A DNA stretch of 34,696 nt from contig CANMDE010000015.1 of assembly GCA_947496535.1 (NCBI GenBank), positions 1-34,696 on the forward strand, in the 5' to 3' direction. The translations under genes and the position numbers were made by a program. Positions 17,529 to 26,120 of this stretch are shown in pieces. The stretch's first letter is position 1; each line of letters starts with the position of its first letter. The DNA is from an uncultured Paracoccaceae bacterium (GTDB lineage Bacteria; Pseudomonadota; Alphaproteobacteria; Rhodobacterales; Rhodobacteraceae). Under the pieces are notes generated by a model. The model was given only the letters and a program-made list of their open reading frames with translations. It did no database searches and was not told where the DNA came from.

Positions 17529-18535
17529 CAACAAAAGCAATAAAGACAGGGCCATTTGATCTTGTCAAAAAGATCTTCATCAAAGTCGGGGTTCTGCCGT
17601 TTTTTCTCGTCGCGGCCTTACTCATCTTCGCGGCTCTGTCGCCGAAATTTCTAACGGGGCAGAACCTCGTCAATGTTGCAAGGCAATCAGTTTACCTCGT
17701 TCTCGTTTCTATGGGCCAAATGCTGGTCTTGATTTCGGGTGGTTTCGACCTTTCAGTAGGGACTGCGATTGCGCTGACCTCCGTGGTGTCCGCTTTGGGC
17801 ATGGTTTGGTTTTCCAGTATTTTTCCTGATGCGTTATGGATCGCCATCATGCTTGGCGCGTTCATGGGCTTTGGAGCCGCCATCGTGGTCGGCTTGGTCA
17901 ATGGGGTTGGGGTCGCCTACTTCGAGGTTTCGCCATTCATCATGACCTTGGGCGTTTCCTCAGCCGGGGCAGGGCTTGCCTTGTTTCTGACAGGTGGCGT
18001 TCCGGTCTCGAACCTGCCCTTTGCGTTCGGTGACACGTTCGGCTTTGGCAGGCTATGGGGCATTCCGGTGCCGGTGATTTTTGCTTTGATTTGTATCGTT
18101 TTCATGTGGGTGTTCATGACGCGGACGCGCCTTGGAACGCAAGTCTATGCTGTGGGTGGCAACATCAAAGCGGCGCATCTTTCTGCCATCAACACAAAGC
18201 GGACGTTGATGTGGGCCTATGTGATTTGCGCCCTGATTGCTTCGCTTACCGGTTTGCTTCTGACCGCGCGAGTTGAGTCAGGTGAAGCTAATTTGGGTAG
18301 TTCAATCGCTCTCGAATCGATCGCCGCATGCGTCATTGCAGGGGTGTCTCTGCGCGGTGGTATTGGGCGGGTCGAGAACGTCGTGCTTGGGGCGTTCTTC
18401 ATTGTGCTGGTTCAAAACGGCATGAACCTCGCGCAGGTCAGTTCGTACATGCAGATGGTGCTTCTTGGTGCGCTGCTCATTCTCGCCGTTATTTTTGATC
18501 AGATGCGGTACCGCATGATCCTCAGCGGCAGTTGA
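17525..18535 (+). CDS. Ribose-type ABC transporter permease
   Basis: A 336-residue inner-membrane protein of the RbsC family with about eight to ten hydrophobic segments. The conserved cytoplasmic segment reads ISGGFDLSVGTAIALTS near residue 75, and VGGNIKAAHLSAIN matches the region that contacts the ATPase. GVSLRGGIGRVENVVLGAF near 275 is also typical. No fused or second permease is present, so it probably works as a homodimer. It is translated from an ATGA overlap with the ATPase gene. Confidence 0.93.
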   Translation: MTTKAIKTGPFDLVKKIFIKVGVLPFFLVAALLIFAALSPKFLTGQNLVNVARQSVYLVLVSMGQMLVLISGGFDLSVGTAIALTSVVSALGMVWFSSIFPDALWIAIMLGAFMGFGAAIVVGLVNGVGVAYFEVSPFIMTLGVSSAGAGLALFLTGGVPVSNLPFAFGDTFGFGRLWGIPVPVIFALICIVFMWVFMTRTRLGTQVYAVGGNIKAAHLSAINTKRTLMWAYVICALIASLTGLLLTARVESGEANLGSSIALESIAACVIAGVSLRGGIGRVENVVLGAFFIVLVQNGMNLAQVSSYMQMVLLGALLILAVIFDQMRYRMILSGS

Positions 18536-18574
18536 AAAGATGTGCGGGCATCTATGACGCGCAAGGAATCGGAA

Positions 18575-19327
18575 ATGAATGAAATGCTTAAACCACAGGC
18601 CTTAACGGTCGCTGCTGTGTCCTTGGTGAATGTGCATTATGTCGTCGACGGTCAGCAGATCTTGTCGGATGTATCCGTTGATACTTCGTCGCATCGGATT
18701 GGTGTGGTTGGGCGCAACGGTTCGGGGAAATCGACGCTTGCGCGGCTGTTGGCCGGTCTAGTCGTGCCCTCAGCGGGGTCCATCTTGGTAAATGGTCAGA
18801 ACCTCGCGAAGGATCGAAAGGCGGCCTTGTCGCAGGTCGGTATTTTGTTCCAGAACCCGGACCATCAGATCATTTTTCCGACGGTCGAAGAGGAAATATC
18901 ATTCGGGTTGCGCCAACTCGGGCAATCCAGGGAGGCGGCAAAGGCCAAAGCGCAGGAAACGCTGTCCGTCTTCGCAAAATCCCACTGGGCTGATGCGCAT
19001 ATCAGTACGCTTTCACAGGGGCAAAGACACCTTGTGTGTCTCATGTCAGTCGTCGCCATGACGCCCAAGGCCATCATTCTGGATGAGCCGTTTACCGGTC
19101 TCGATACTCCGACAAAGGCGCAGTTGAACAGCTATCTGGCGCGCTACGATGGGCGGCTTATTCACATCAGCCACGATTCGCAGGATTTGGCGCATTACGA
19201 TCACGTTATTTGGATCGAAAAAGGTACGATCGTTCGCGCCGGTAATGCCGCCAGTGTTCTGGCAGCCTACACCAAAAAAATGAACGAATTAGGAGGTTTG
19301 GATGATATCTCTGACCTCACCTGTTAA
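18575..19327 (+). CDS. bioM: Biotin ECF transporter ATPase component
   Basis: An energy-coupling-factor ATPase of 250 residues with Walker A GRNGSGKST, the Q-loop LFQNPDHQIIFPTVEEEI, signature LSQGQRHLV and Walker B AIILDEPFTGLD. The NPDHQ(I/L) motif is typical of ECF ATPases. I chose the ATG at 18575 because AAGGAATCGGAA precedes it; upstream starts at 18542 and 18554 are possible. It is followed by bioN (overlapping 26 bases) and bioY, the classical BioMNY order. Together they import biotin, which fits the biotin carrier and carboxylase earlier in the array. Confidence 0.9.
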   Translation: MNEMLKPQALTVAAVSLVNVHYVVDGQQILSDVSVDTSSHRIGVVGRNGSGKSTLARLLAGLVVPSAGSILVNGQNLAKDRKAALSQVGILFQNPDHQIIFPTVEEEISFGLRQLGQSREAAKAKAQETLSVFAKSHWADAHISTLSQGQRHLVCLMSVVAMTPKAIILDEPFTGLDTPTKAQLNSYLARYDGRLIHISHDSQDLAHYDHVIWIEKGTIVRAGNAASVLAAYTKKMNELGGLDDISDLTC

Positions 19328-19916
19328 GACGAAGGCGCATGACTGGCCCGCCGCAGCCAAACTGGCAGGGCTTTGCGTGATGACGATGATCTTGTTTTTC
19401 ATCGAAGATCTGGCTTTGCAGGCGGTCTTTTTTTGCTGTGTGCTGGTATTGTACGCCCTGCCGGGAAGCAGGTTTCTTCGTGCGGGCCTCGGGCCTCTCA
19501 AACTGCTTTGGCCCTTCATTGTGATCGTAGCGATCTGGCATTTGTGGACGAACGAAATCGCGCTGGGCGCAATCGTGATCTTGCGGTTGGTGTCAGCGGT
19601 TGCGTTGGCCAATCTCATGACGATGACAACGCGTTTGTCGGATATGATTGACGTTGTGCGCTCTTTGACACGGCCCCTGAACCAGTTGGGGCTAAAACCA
19701 AATGTGTTGGAATTGGCCATTGCACTTGTCATCCGGCTGACGCCCGTTCTGGTCCAAAAAGGCACACATTTATCGGACGCATGGCGCGCCCGTTCGCGCC
19801 GCAAAGCGGGCTGGCGCATCATTTTACCGTTCACCGTTGTCGCGTTGGATGACGCGGATCATGTCGCTGAAGCCCTGCGCGCGCGCGGTGGGTTTGACCC
19901 CTTGGAGAGTACTTAG
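19302..19916 (+). CDS. bioN: Biotin ECF transporter transmembrane (T) component
   Basis: A 204-residue CbiQ-like membrane protein with four to five hydrophobic segments and the ECF T-component coupling motif near the C-terminus, seen as WRARSRRKAG and ALRARGGF. A strong AGGAGG site lies five bases before the ATG, inside bioM. It couples BioM to the biotin-binding BioY. The reading frame ends two bases before the bioY start. Confidence 0.88.
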   Translation: MISLTSPVKTKAHDWPAAAKLAGLCVMTMILFFIEDLALQAVFFCCVLVLYALPGSRFLRAGLGPLKLLWPFIVIVAIWHLWTNEIALGAIVILRLVSAVALANLMTMTTRLSDMIDVVRSLTRPLNQLGLKPNVLELAIALVIRLTPVLVQKGTHLSDAWRARSRRKAGWRIILPFTVVALDDADHVAEALRARGGFDPLEST

Positions 19917-19917
19917 A

Positions 19918-20481
19918 ATGGAAAAAAACGTAGCCCTTATAGCATTGTTCGCAGCCCTGATTGCGGCACTCGGGTTGATCCCAAAAATCACGTTGGGCTT
20001 TGGCGTGCCAATTACGGCGCAAAGTCTAGGCGTCATGCTGTGCGGCACCGTTCTGGGATCAAAACGGGGCGGTCTTGCGGTGTTGTTGTTCTTACTTCTT
20101 GTCGCCATGGGGCTGCCGCTGTTGTCTGGCGGACGCGGCGGGTTGGGCCTGTTCGTCTCGCCGTCCGCAGGGTTTCTGATCGGTTGGCCGGTCGCGGCAT
20201 TTGCAACGGGGTGGATCGTTGAACACTGGCGCGGCGCTCCGCTCGCGCTTGTGGCAGGCCTCGCCTCAATGATCGGAGGTATCATTGTGATGTATGCGTT
20301 TGGTATCATCGGACTTTCGATTGCGCTTGAGAAAACCTTGACCGAAGCCACGGCGTTGGTCGCGGCGTTCATTCCGGCCGATGTTTTAAAAGCAGCACTA
20401 GCCGGCATGTTGACCGCGGCGCTCGCCAAGGCGAGACCCGCGAGTGTTCTTTCGCGTGCAGGGACCATCAAAGCTCTCTGA
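19918..20481 (+). CDS. bioY: Biotin-specific S component
   Basis: A 187-residue membrane protein with about six hydrophobic segments. The family signature is visible as PITAQSLGVMLCGTVLGSKRG, LLLVAMGLPLLSGGRGGLG, and SPSAGFLIGWPVAAFATGW. BioY binds biotin in the membrane and is energised by BioMN. The start at 19918 is two bases after the bioN stop; longer frames upstream overlap bioN and add non-family sequence. It is the last gene of the plus-strand array; the next gene converges after 85 bases. Confidence 0.93.
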   Translation: MEKNVALIALFAALIAALGLIPKITLGFGVPITAQSLGVMLCGTVLGSKRGGLAVLLFLLLVAMGLPLLSGGRGGLGLFVSPSAGFLIGWPVAAFATGWIVEHWRGAPLALVAGLASMIGGIIVMYAFGIIGLSIALEKTLTEATALVAAFIPADVLKAALAGMLTAALAKARPASVLSRAGTIKAL

Positions 20482-20565
20482 AATTGTGGACGTCTTGGTG
20501 ACAGCCTTGCGTTTTCGTCAGTGGTTGCACACCGGTTACGTCTCAAAATCTAGCGTGGCGCTGGC

Positions 20566-21348
20566 CTAGATCGGCTGATAATCGACAAGTTGAGTACTCA
20601 ATAGTTTTTCTGACAAATCGGCATAGTTCGGAACATTTGCCACGAGCAGAGTCTCATCGTTTCGTGCCTTTGCCAGAAAGGTGGTTTCTGGCCCGACCAC
20701 ACAGGACAGCCCTCCATACCTTAAGTAGCCTTCGCTGCCACAATAGTTGGCATAGGCAATTGTCATACGGCATTCCGCCGCGCGTGATGGCACCATGATA
20801 TCAGCAACATGATCGAAACCTGCCGGGTTGGCCGTTGGTACAAAAAGAAGCTCAACGCCCCGTTCCTGCAAGGCGCGCACATGTTGCGGAAATTCGATGT
20901 CGTAACAGATCAGAAGAGCGCACTCCTTGCCCGCAAATGTAAATGTCGCGTAGGCATTTCCAGGGCTGAAAATGCCGCGTTCCATATCGCCCCACAGCTG
21001 GATTTTGCGATAATGAGCGAGCTTTTGGCCGTCTGGTCCAAATGTGCTTGCAGCATTGTAAACCTGATCGCCACATCGTTCGGACCAACCGATAGTGATC
21101 CCGCAGCCGAGCGATTTAGCAAGTCTTGAGAGTCTGCTTTCCCATGGCCCGCCTTGTGGCTGGGCCATGGGATTATGGCGGTGGGGCTGATTATAGCCAG
21201 GAAGGAACAGCTCAGAAAAGACAATCATGGAGGCACCGCGTGTAGCGGCTTTCGCGCTCCAATACTCGATGGCATCGAATGCGCTGGCGTCGTCGCCCTG
21301 CGGGGACGGACCCTGATACGCCGCAATCTTTAGGTCTGACCTGAGCAT
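20566..21348 (-). CDS. Carbon-nitrogen hydrolase (nitrilase superfamily)
   Basis: A 260-residue nitrilase-superfamily amidase. The Glu-Lys-Cys triad is visible: E45 in FSELFLPGY, K about 114 in YRKIQLWGD, and C about 147 in LLICYDIEFP. The length and the CYDIEFPQHVR segment suit aliphatic amidases, omega-amidases or N-carbamoylputrescine amidohydrolases rather than true nitrilases. It is the last gene after potD in a polyamine-type transport operon, seven bases after the potD stop, so a carbamoyl- or amide-bearing polyamine derivative is a reasonable substrate. This is inference; the substrate-specific residues cannot be judged here. Confidence 0.85.
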   Translation of the reverse strand: MLRSDLKIAAYQGPSPQGDDASAFDAIEYWSAKAATRGASMIVFSELFLPGYNQPHRHNPMAQPQGGPWESRLSRLAKSLGCGITIGWSERCGDQVYNAASTFGPDGQKLAHYRKIQLWGDMERGIFSPGNAYATFTFAGKECALLICYDIEFPQHVRALQERGVELLFVPTANPAGFDHVADIMVPSRAAECRMTIAYANYCGSEGYLRYGGLSCVVGPETTFLAKARNDETLLVANVPNYADLSEKLLSTQLVDYQPI

Positions 21349-21355
21349 GAGCCTA

Positions 21356-22390
21356 TTATTCCTTCAAGTTGGTCCAGATGGTGTCGTAAACAACTTGCAC
21401 ATCCTCCACGCAGGCCTGAACGAACCGCCCAGTGGCATTAGACGGAGGGTTAAGTTCTGGGGAATTGCGCAACTCCTCTGTCAGGAATTCATGCGCGCCG
21501 ATGATGCTTGAACCGTATTGAGCAAAGTTTGATACCGCTGCGGCATTTTCTGGTTCCAGCAGAAAATTCATGAACAGGATAGCATTGTCGCGGTTAGGCG
21601 CATCGGCGAGCAGGACCGCGCTATCCGCAAACAGAACGTACCCTTCGGACGGAAACGCATAGGAAATATCGGCCCCTTCGGCGCGCGCCTTTGCCGCCTG
21701 ACCGCTGTAAATCATGCTGACCAAAGCATCACCACTGACAAGGGAGTCCTTTGCAATGTCTGAACCAAAAGAGGCCCAGTTTTCACGCGCGGCCTGCACC
21801 AGATCATTCAAAGCCTGAAGCTGTTCGCGGTCGCTGGTACATTGCGGGATGCTTAAGTGCATGGAAGCAAGCGCAAGAAGTTCGCCCTGACTGTCCAGCA
21901 CATTGATTTGACCGCGCAGTTCTTCGGGAGGATCAAACAGTATGGACGTGGTGTTTACATCACCAGAGTACGCCGCATTGTTGACGGCAAAGTTCGTCGA
22001 ACCCCACTGGTAGGGGATTGAGCTATTGCGACCGGGGTCGAAGCTGACGTCGATCCACTGCGGCATAATGTTTTCGAAATTAGTGAGTTCAGTCCGTTCA
22101 AAGGTATCAAGCATGCCCTCATTCGCCATGATCTCGACCATGTAGTCGCTGGGAAAGGCGACGTCATAATCCCCAAGCTTACCCGCCTTCAGGGTCGCCA
22201 ACATGGCCTCGTTGGAATCGAATGTATCCATCGTGACGGTGACGTCATATTCTGCAGCAAACTGGTCAAGCAGCTCCTGAGGGATATAATCGAACCAGTG
22301 ATAGAGCTTGAGTTCGCCTTCGGCAAATGCTGTCCCAGCGGAAAGAGCGAGGAACGCAGCTGTCGCGCAGACATTGGGGTTAAAGTGCAT
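21356..22390 (-). CDS. potD: Polyamine-type ABC transporter periplasmic binding protein
   Basis: A PotD/PotF-like binding protein of 344 residues. I start it at 22390, where AAGGAG stands 8 bases upstream and a signal peptide of 23 residues follows (cleavage after AFA). The mature start ELKLYHWFDYIPQELLDQF is typical of spermidine/putrescine-binding proteins, as are GDYDVAFPSDYMVEIM, PYQWGSTNFAVN and the later SEGYVLFADSAVLLADAPN. It would bind putrescine, spermidine or a related amine in the periplasm and hand it to PotBC. Placement of potD last, followed by an amidase gene, is noted separately. Confidence 0.87.
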   Translation of the reverse strand: MHFNPNVCATAAFLALSAGTAFAEGELKLYHWFDYIPQELLDQFAAEYDVTVTMDTFDSNEAMLATLKAGKLGDYDVAFPSDYMVEIMANEGMLDTFERTELTNFENIMPQWIDVSFDPGRNSSIPYQWGSTNFAVNNAAYSGDVNTTSILFDPPEELRGQINVLDSQGELLALASMHLSIPQCTSDREQLQALNDLVQAARENWASFGSDIAKDSLVSGDALVSMIYSGQAAKARAEGADISYAFPSEGYVLFADSAVLLADAPNRDNAILFMNFLLEPENAAAVSNFAQYGSSIIGAHEFLTEELRNSPELNPPSNATGRFVQACVEDVQVVYDTIWTNLKE

Positions 22391-22410
22391 TTCATATCTC
22401 CTTGTTGTGG

Positions 22411-23226
22411 TCATTTCTCGGTATTTTCCCCCATCCGTCCGACCAGATATGACAGGGTTACGAACACAACGGAGACGAGCAGCAGCAGCGTCGAAATCGC
22501 CATGACGTTAGGTTTGATGCCGAGCTTCACAGCCCCGAAGATTGCGGTCGGAAGCGTTTCGACGCCGGCGCCTTTGACGAAGTTTGTTATGATGAAATCG
22601 TCGAGCGATATGATGAAAGCCAACAGGAAACCTGACAGGATTCCAGGCGCCATCAGGGGGAGGAGGATCATCCGGAAGGCTTGAAAACGCGTCGCGTAGA
22701 GATCCAGTGCAGCCTGTTCATAAAAGGGCTCGATACTTTGCATTCGAGCCGCGATGGGCAGGTAAGCAAAGGGAATGCAGAACACGATATGAGCGACAAG
22801 GATCGTCATGTAGCCAGAGACAAAGCCGATGGCAGAGAAGAAGATCAGTGTTGCCACGGCCGTGACGATCTCTGGCACCATCAAGGGCAGATTGATCAGC
22901 ATAAAGCTAAACGATTTGCCCTTGAACTTGCCCGCACGAAGCATCGCCGTTGCCGCCGCTGTCGCGATTGCCGTTGAGGCAACGGCCGCTCCGATGGCAA
23001 TGGTCAAGGAATTGATCGCCGCTTGTTTGAACTTTGGGGCTTCTGGACCGAAGAAGACATCTTCATACCACCGTAGTGAAAAGCCACCCCATGTGGTGAT
23101 CGAGATGCTGTCGTTGAACGAATAGACGGACACGACAATCAGCGGCGCATAGAGAAGGAACAGGCACAAAACTGCGATTGCGCGAAATCCCGTGAATTTT
23201 CTGATATCAATGTGTTTTGCCATCAA
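22411..23226 (-). CDS. potC: Polyamine-type ABC transporter permease (PotC-like)
   Basis: A 271-residue permease with about six transmembrane segments. The N-terminus (LLYAPLIVVSVYSFNDS, then WGGFSLRWYEDVF) and the coupling loop EQAALDLYATRFQAFRMILLPLMAPGI are typical of PotC/PotI. SLDDFIITNFVKGAGVETLP is another family mark. It overlaps potB by four bases. It forms the membrane pore with PotB. Confidence 0.92.
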   Translation of the reverse strand: MMAKHIDIRKFTGFRAIAVLCLFLLYAPLIVVSVYSFNDSISITTWGGFSLRWYEDVFFGPEAPKFKQAAINSLTIAIGAAVASTAIATAAATAMLRAGKFKGKSFSFMLINLPLMVPEIVTAVATLIFFSAIGFVSGYMTILVAHIVFCIPFAYLPIAARMQSIEPFYEQAALDLYATRFQAFRMILLPLMAPGILSGFLLAFIISLDDFIITNFVKGAGVETLPTAIFGAVKLGIKPNVMAISTLLLLVSVVFVTLSYLVGRMGENTEK

Positions 23227-24146
23227 CGGTCTCCAGCTTTAACCTGTTGCCGCGCGTAGATCGTAAGGATCACAAGCACCATCGAAAGCAAGATCATCGA
23301 TGCAGCGGCACCGAACGGCCAGTTTCCTGCGTTACCTTTAAACTGCTCTTCGATAAGCGACCCGATCATGAAATTCTTGGCTCCGCCAAGCAGGTCAGGG
23401 GCGAGGAACGCGCCTAAACTTGGAACGAAGACGAGGATACAGCCTGCGATGACGCCAGGTTTCACGACGGGGAGGATGATTTTGGTAAGGGTGACCCATT
23501 TGGTCGCATACAAGTCTGCCGCAGCCTCTGACAGGGCAAAGTTGTATCTCTCTACGCTCGCGTAGATCGGCAGAACCATGAATGGTAGGTACGAATAAAA
23601 CAGGCCGAGCTGAACCGCGAAGTTTGTGTTGATCATGTGGATCGGTTCGCTGATTAACCCGATGGACAGCAACAATTCATTCAACGGTCCATTGTCGCGG
23701 ATCAGGAATTTCATCGATATCGTTCTGATCAACAGGTTGACCCAATACGGGATCGTAATGAGAAAAAGCCAAATGGTACGGTTGCTGCCTGTCTTGGTCG
23801 CAATGAACCACGCAGTTGGAAAACCAATCAAAAGGCAAAGGATTGTAGCCACAGCCGCCTGCCAGATCGAGCGCCAGAAGATCGAAATGTAGGTCAATTC
23901 AATCGTCGGGGCGCTGTCGCCGAACAAGCCACGATCAAAGAAAAATTGGTCGTAGGCCGCGGGCGAGAAATCCCAAACGACGCCACCGCGAAATTCCTTC
24001 GTCAGAAACGAGTAGATCAGCATCAGCCCAACGGGCAGGACGAGGAAAAATCCGATCACAAGCCATGATGGCAGTAGTAACCAGGGTCCAAGACCAGCGT
24101 AGTTGCTGTTATCAGTATCGGTTGATTTGAGTTGCGGACCCGCCAT
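23223..24146 (-). CDS. potB: Polyamine-type ABC transporter permease (PotB-like)
   Basis: A 307-residue permease with about six transmembrane segments. Family features are LLLPSWLVIGFFLVLPVGLML, IPYWVNLLIRTISM, and the coupling segment EAAADLYATKWVTLTKIILPVVKPG. It starts at the stop of potA (TGATG overlap) and overlaps potC. It pairs with PotC. Confidence 0.92.
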   Translation of the reverse strand: MAGPQLKSTDTDNSNYAGLGPWLLLPSWLVIGFFLVLPVGLMLIYSFLTKEFRGGVVWDFSPAAYDQFFFDRGLFGDSAPTIELTYISIFWRSIWQAAVATILCLLIGFPTAWFIATKTGSNRTIWLFLITIPYWVNLLIRTISMKFLIRDNGPLNELLLSIGLISEPIHMINTNFAVQLGLFYSYLPFMVLPIYASVERYNFALSEAAADLYATKWVTLTKIILPVVKPGVIAGCILVFVPSLGAFLAPDLLGGAKNFMIGSLIEEQFKGNAGNWPFGAAASMILLSMVLVILTIYARQQVKAGDR

Positions 24147-25240
24147 CAGTCGACCAACAAGCGTGTACCGCTTGCCTCCAATCTTAGATCAACAGGTTCA
24201 CCGACATTTGGGATATCTATTCCATCAGTGTTCTGAATGCGCGCCTTTACGTCAGTCCCATCCTTGAGTGTGACGTGGACATTCAGATCAGTGCCTAAGT
24301 AAACTCGGCTTTTGATCCGACCATCGAGCTGACCCGTGCCCGGATTGCACAACCGTATCCGCTCCGGACGAATAGATATGTGTCCGGTGCCTTCTGCCGC
24401 ACCATCATTCGCCTCGCACAGGAGTGTCGACCCATCTGGTAGGCGGCAGGTGGCGGATTGCCCGGTCGTTTTGGTCACTGTTACATCGATGATGTTGGTG
24501 TCGCCGATGAAGTCGGCGACAAACCGGTTGACTGGATGTTCATAAATTTCGACCGGCGTGCCGACCTGCTGGACTTGCCCATTCGACATTACCGCAATGC
24601 GGTCTGACATTGTTAGGGCTTCTTCTTGATCGTGAGTCACGAAGACAAAGGTGATACCGGTTTCATGTTGGAGTTGCTGTAACTCGACACGCACCGATTG
24701 GCGCAATTTGAGATCAAGGGCCGACAGGGGTTCATCCAGCAAGAGAACTTTCGGGTTTGGCGCTAGCGCGCGGGCGAGGGCCACGCGTTGCTGTTGACCA
24801 CCCGAAAGCTGCGAGGGCAGGCGGTCAGCAAATTGCGTAAGCTGCACCATCGCCAGTACCTCGCGGGCACGTCTCTTGGCGTCAGTCGCGCTGTGACCAA
24901 GGCGCTCTAGTCCGAACATGACGTTGCTGGTGACGTTCATATGCGGAAACAATGCGTATTGCTGGAAAACCGTATTCACTGGGCGTTTGTTCGGTGGCAG
25001 GTCTGCGATATTCTCACCGTAAAGAAGCAGGTCGCCTTTGCTGATTGATTCAAACCCAGCGATTGAGCGCAGAAGCGTCGTCTTTCCGCATCCCGACGGA
25101 CCCAGCATCGTGAAGAACTCGTTATCCTTGATTCCGAGGTTGATGTCTTTGAGCGCAGTGAAGGTCCCGTAGTTCTTTGTTACGTTTTGAACTTCGACCG
25201 CAAGCGTTCCGACTTGCGTACTTTGATCCGGTTGCCGCAT
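24146..25240 (-). CDS. potA: Polyamine-type ABC transporter ATP-binding protein
   Basis: A 364-residue ATPase: Walker A GPSGCGKTT, Q-loop VFQQYALFPHM, signature LSGGQQQRVALARAL, Walker B VLLLDEPLSALD, and switch histidine FVTHDQEEA. A C-terminal TOBE-like regulatory domain follows from about residue 285 (ISIRPERIRLC). It is the first gene of potABCD plus the amidase gene, divergent from a LuxR-type regulator with a palindrome between them. Confidence 0.93.
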   Translation of the reverse strand: MRQPDQSTQVGTLAVEVQNVTKNYGTFTALKDINLGIKDNEFFTMLGPSGCGKTTLLRSIAGFESISKGDLLLYGENIADLPPNKRPVNTVFQQYALFPHMNVTSNVMFGLERLGHSATDAKRRAREVLAMVQLTQFADRLPSQLSGGQQQRVALARALAPNPKVLLLDEPLSALDLKLRQSVRVELQQLQHETGITFVFVTHDQEEALTMSDRIAVMSNGQVQQVGTPVEIYEHPVNRFVADFIGDTNIIDVTVTKTTGQSATCRLPDGSTLLCEANDGAAEGTGHISIRPERIRLCNPGTGQLDGRIKSRVYLGTDLNVHVTLKDGTDVKARIQNTDGIDIPNVGEPVDLRLEASGTRLLVD

Positions 25241-25278
25241 TGATTATGTACCCCCACATTGTAATATAATTTATAAAG

Positions 25279-25298
25279 TATACCATTCGCGTGGTATA
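25279..25298. promoter_or_regulatory. Perfect palindrome between potA and the LuxR-type gene
   Basis: TATACCA and TGGTATA form a perfect 7-bp inverted repeat with a 6-base spacer. A third TGGTAT lies at 25310-25315, running into the LuxR start codon. It lies 39 bases upstream of potA and 16 upstream of the regulator. This is a good operator candidate for the divergent pair. Confidence 0.65.
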
Positions 25299-25313
25299 TA
25301 ACCCCCAAGTGGT

Positions 25314-26120
25314 ATGATGCGCGAAAAGCCTGACAAGGACGAAAACGTAGCTGCTGGGTTGCTGGCGCAGTGCATTACATCTCTGGGAACGTTGAATTTT
25401 CCGGACCATCTGGCTGCATGGATCAAATCCGTCCTTGCAACTGATAATGTACTGGTGGTGGCATATTTCAGGCAACGCCCGCCGGAAGCACTCTTTATGG
25501 ATTCGAGACACACCGCCGTTCATCGGTGCATTGAAAGCGTGTATCTGCAGGGGGCTTACTTGCTCGACCCGTTTTATGAATTACACGTCACGCAGGCAGC
25601 CGAAGGAGTATACCGTCTACTTGACGTGGCACCGGATCATTTTTGGCGATCGCAGTACGTAGAGGACTACTACAACTCTACAACCATCATTGATGAGTTG
25701 GCGTTTTCGAGCAATCCGGCCGAAGGTGTGTCGATTCATGTTTGCGCAGGGCGCGACGCGACATCGAGACGGAAGTTTTCGAAGTTGGAACTGGTGGCGG
25801 CAGAACGAATTGCCCCGATCATCACAGCTTTCTCGCACGCAAATTGGTTTGATTTAGCCGGAACGAAAGTCATTGCGGAGACCAATGTTCCTCAAGACCT
25901 TATCGAGAGGTGTGAGCGTGAACGCGGTGTCAAACTCAGTAAACGACAAGCGGAGGTGGCGCTTTTCATTCTTAAAGGACATTCGACTGCATCGATCAGC
26001 GGCCAATTGGGGATCAGCCCACAAACTGTAAAGGTCTTTCGCAGACAGCTCTATGCTAAGTGCGGAATCTCATCGCAAGCAGAATTATTTAGCCTCATGT
26101 TGCCGATGCTTGGTGCTTGA
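25314..26120 (+). CDS. LuxR-family transcriptional regulator
   Basis: A 268-residue protein with a C-terminal LuxR-type helix-turn-helix at about 205-262 (LSKRQAEVALFILKGHSTASISGQLGI, with PQTVKVFRRQLYAKCGISSQAEL). The N-terminal 180 residues do not look like an autoinducer-binding domain or a receiver domain that I can recognise; YFRQRPPEALF and YLQGAYLLDPFY suggest a GAF-like small-molecule sensor. Divergence from potA with a palindrome between them makes it the likely regulator of the transport operon. Two adjacent ATGs (25314 and 25317) are possible starts and no Shine-Dalgarno is visible, so the message may be leaderless. Confidence 0.87.
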   Translation: MMREKPDKDENVAAGLLAQCITSLGTLNFPDHLAAWIKSVLATDNVLVVAYFRQRPPEALFMDSRHTAVHRCIESVYLQGAYLLDPFYELHVTQAAEGVYRLLDVAPDHFWRSQYVEDYYNSTTIIDELAFSSNPAEGVSIHVCAGRDATSRRKFSKLELVAAERIAPIITAFSHANWFDLAGTKVIAETNVPQDLIERCERERGVKLSKRQAEVALFILKGHSTASISGQLGISPQTVKVFRRQLYAKCGISSQAELFSLMLPMLGA

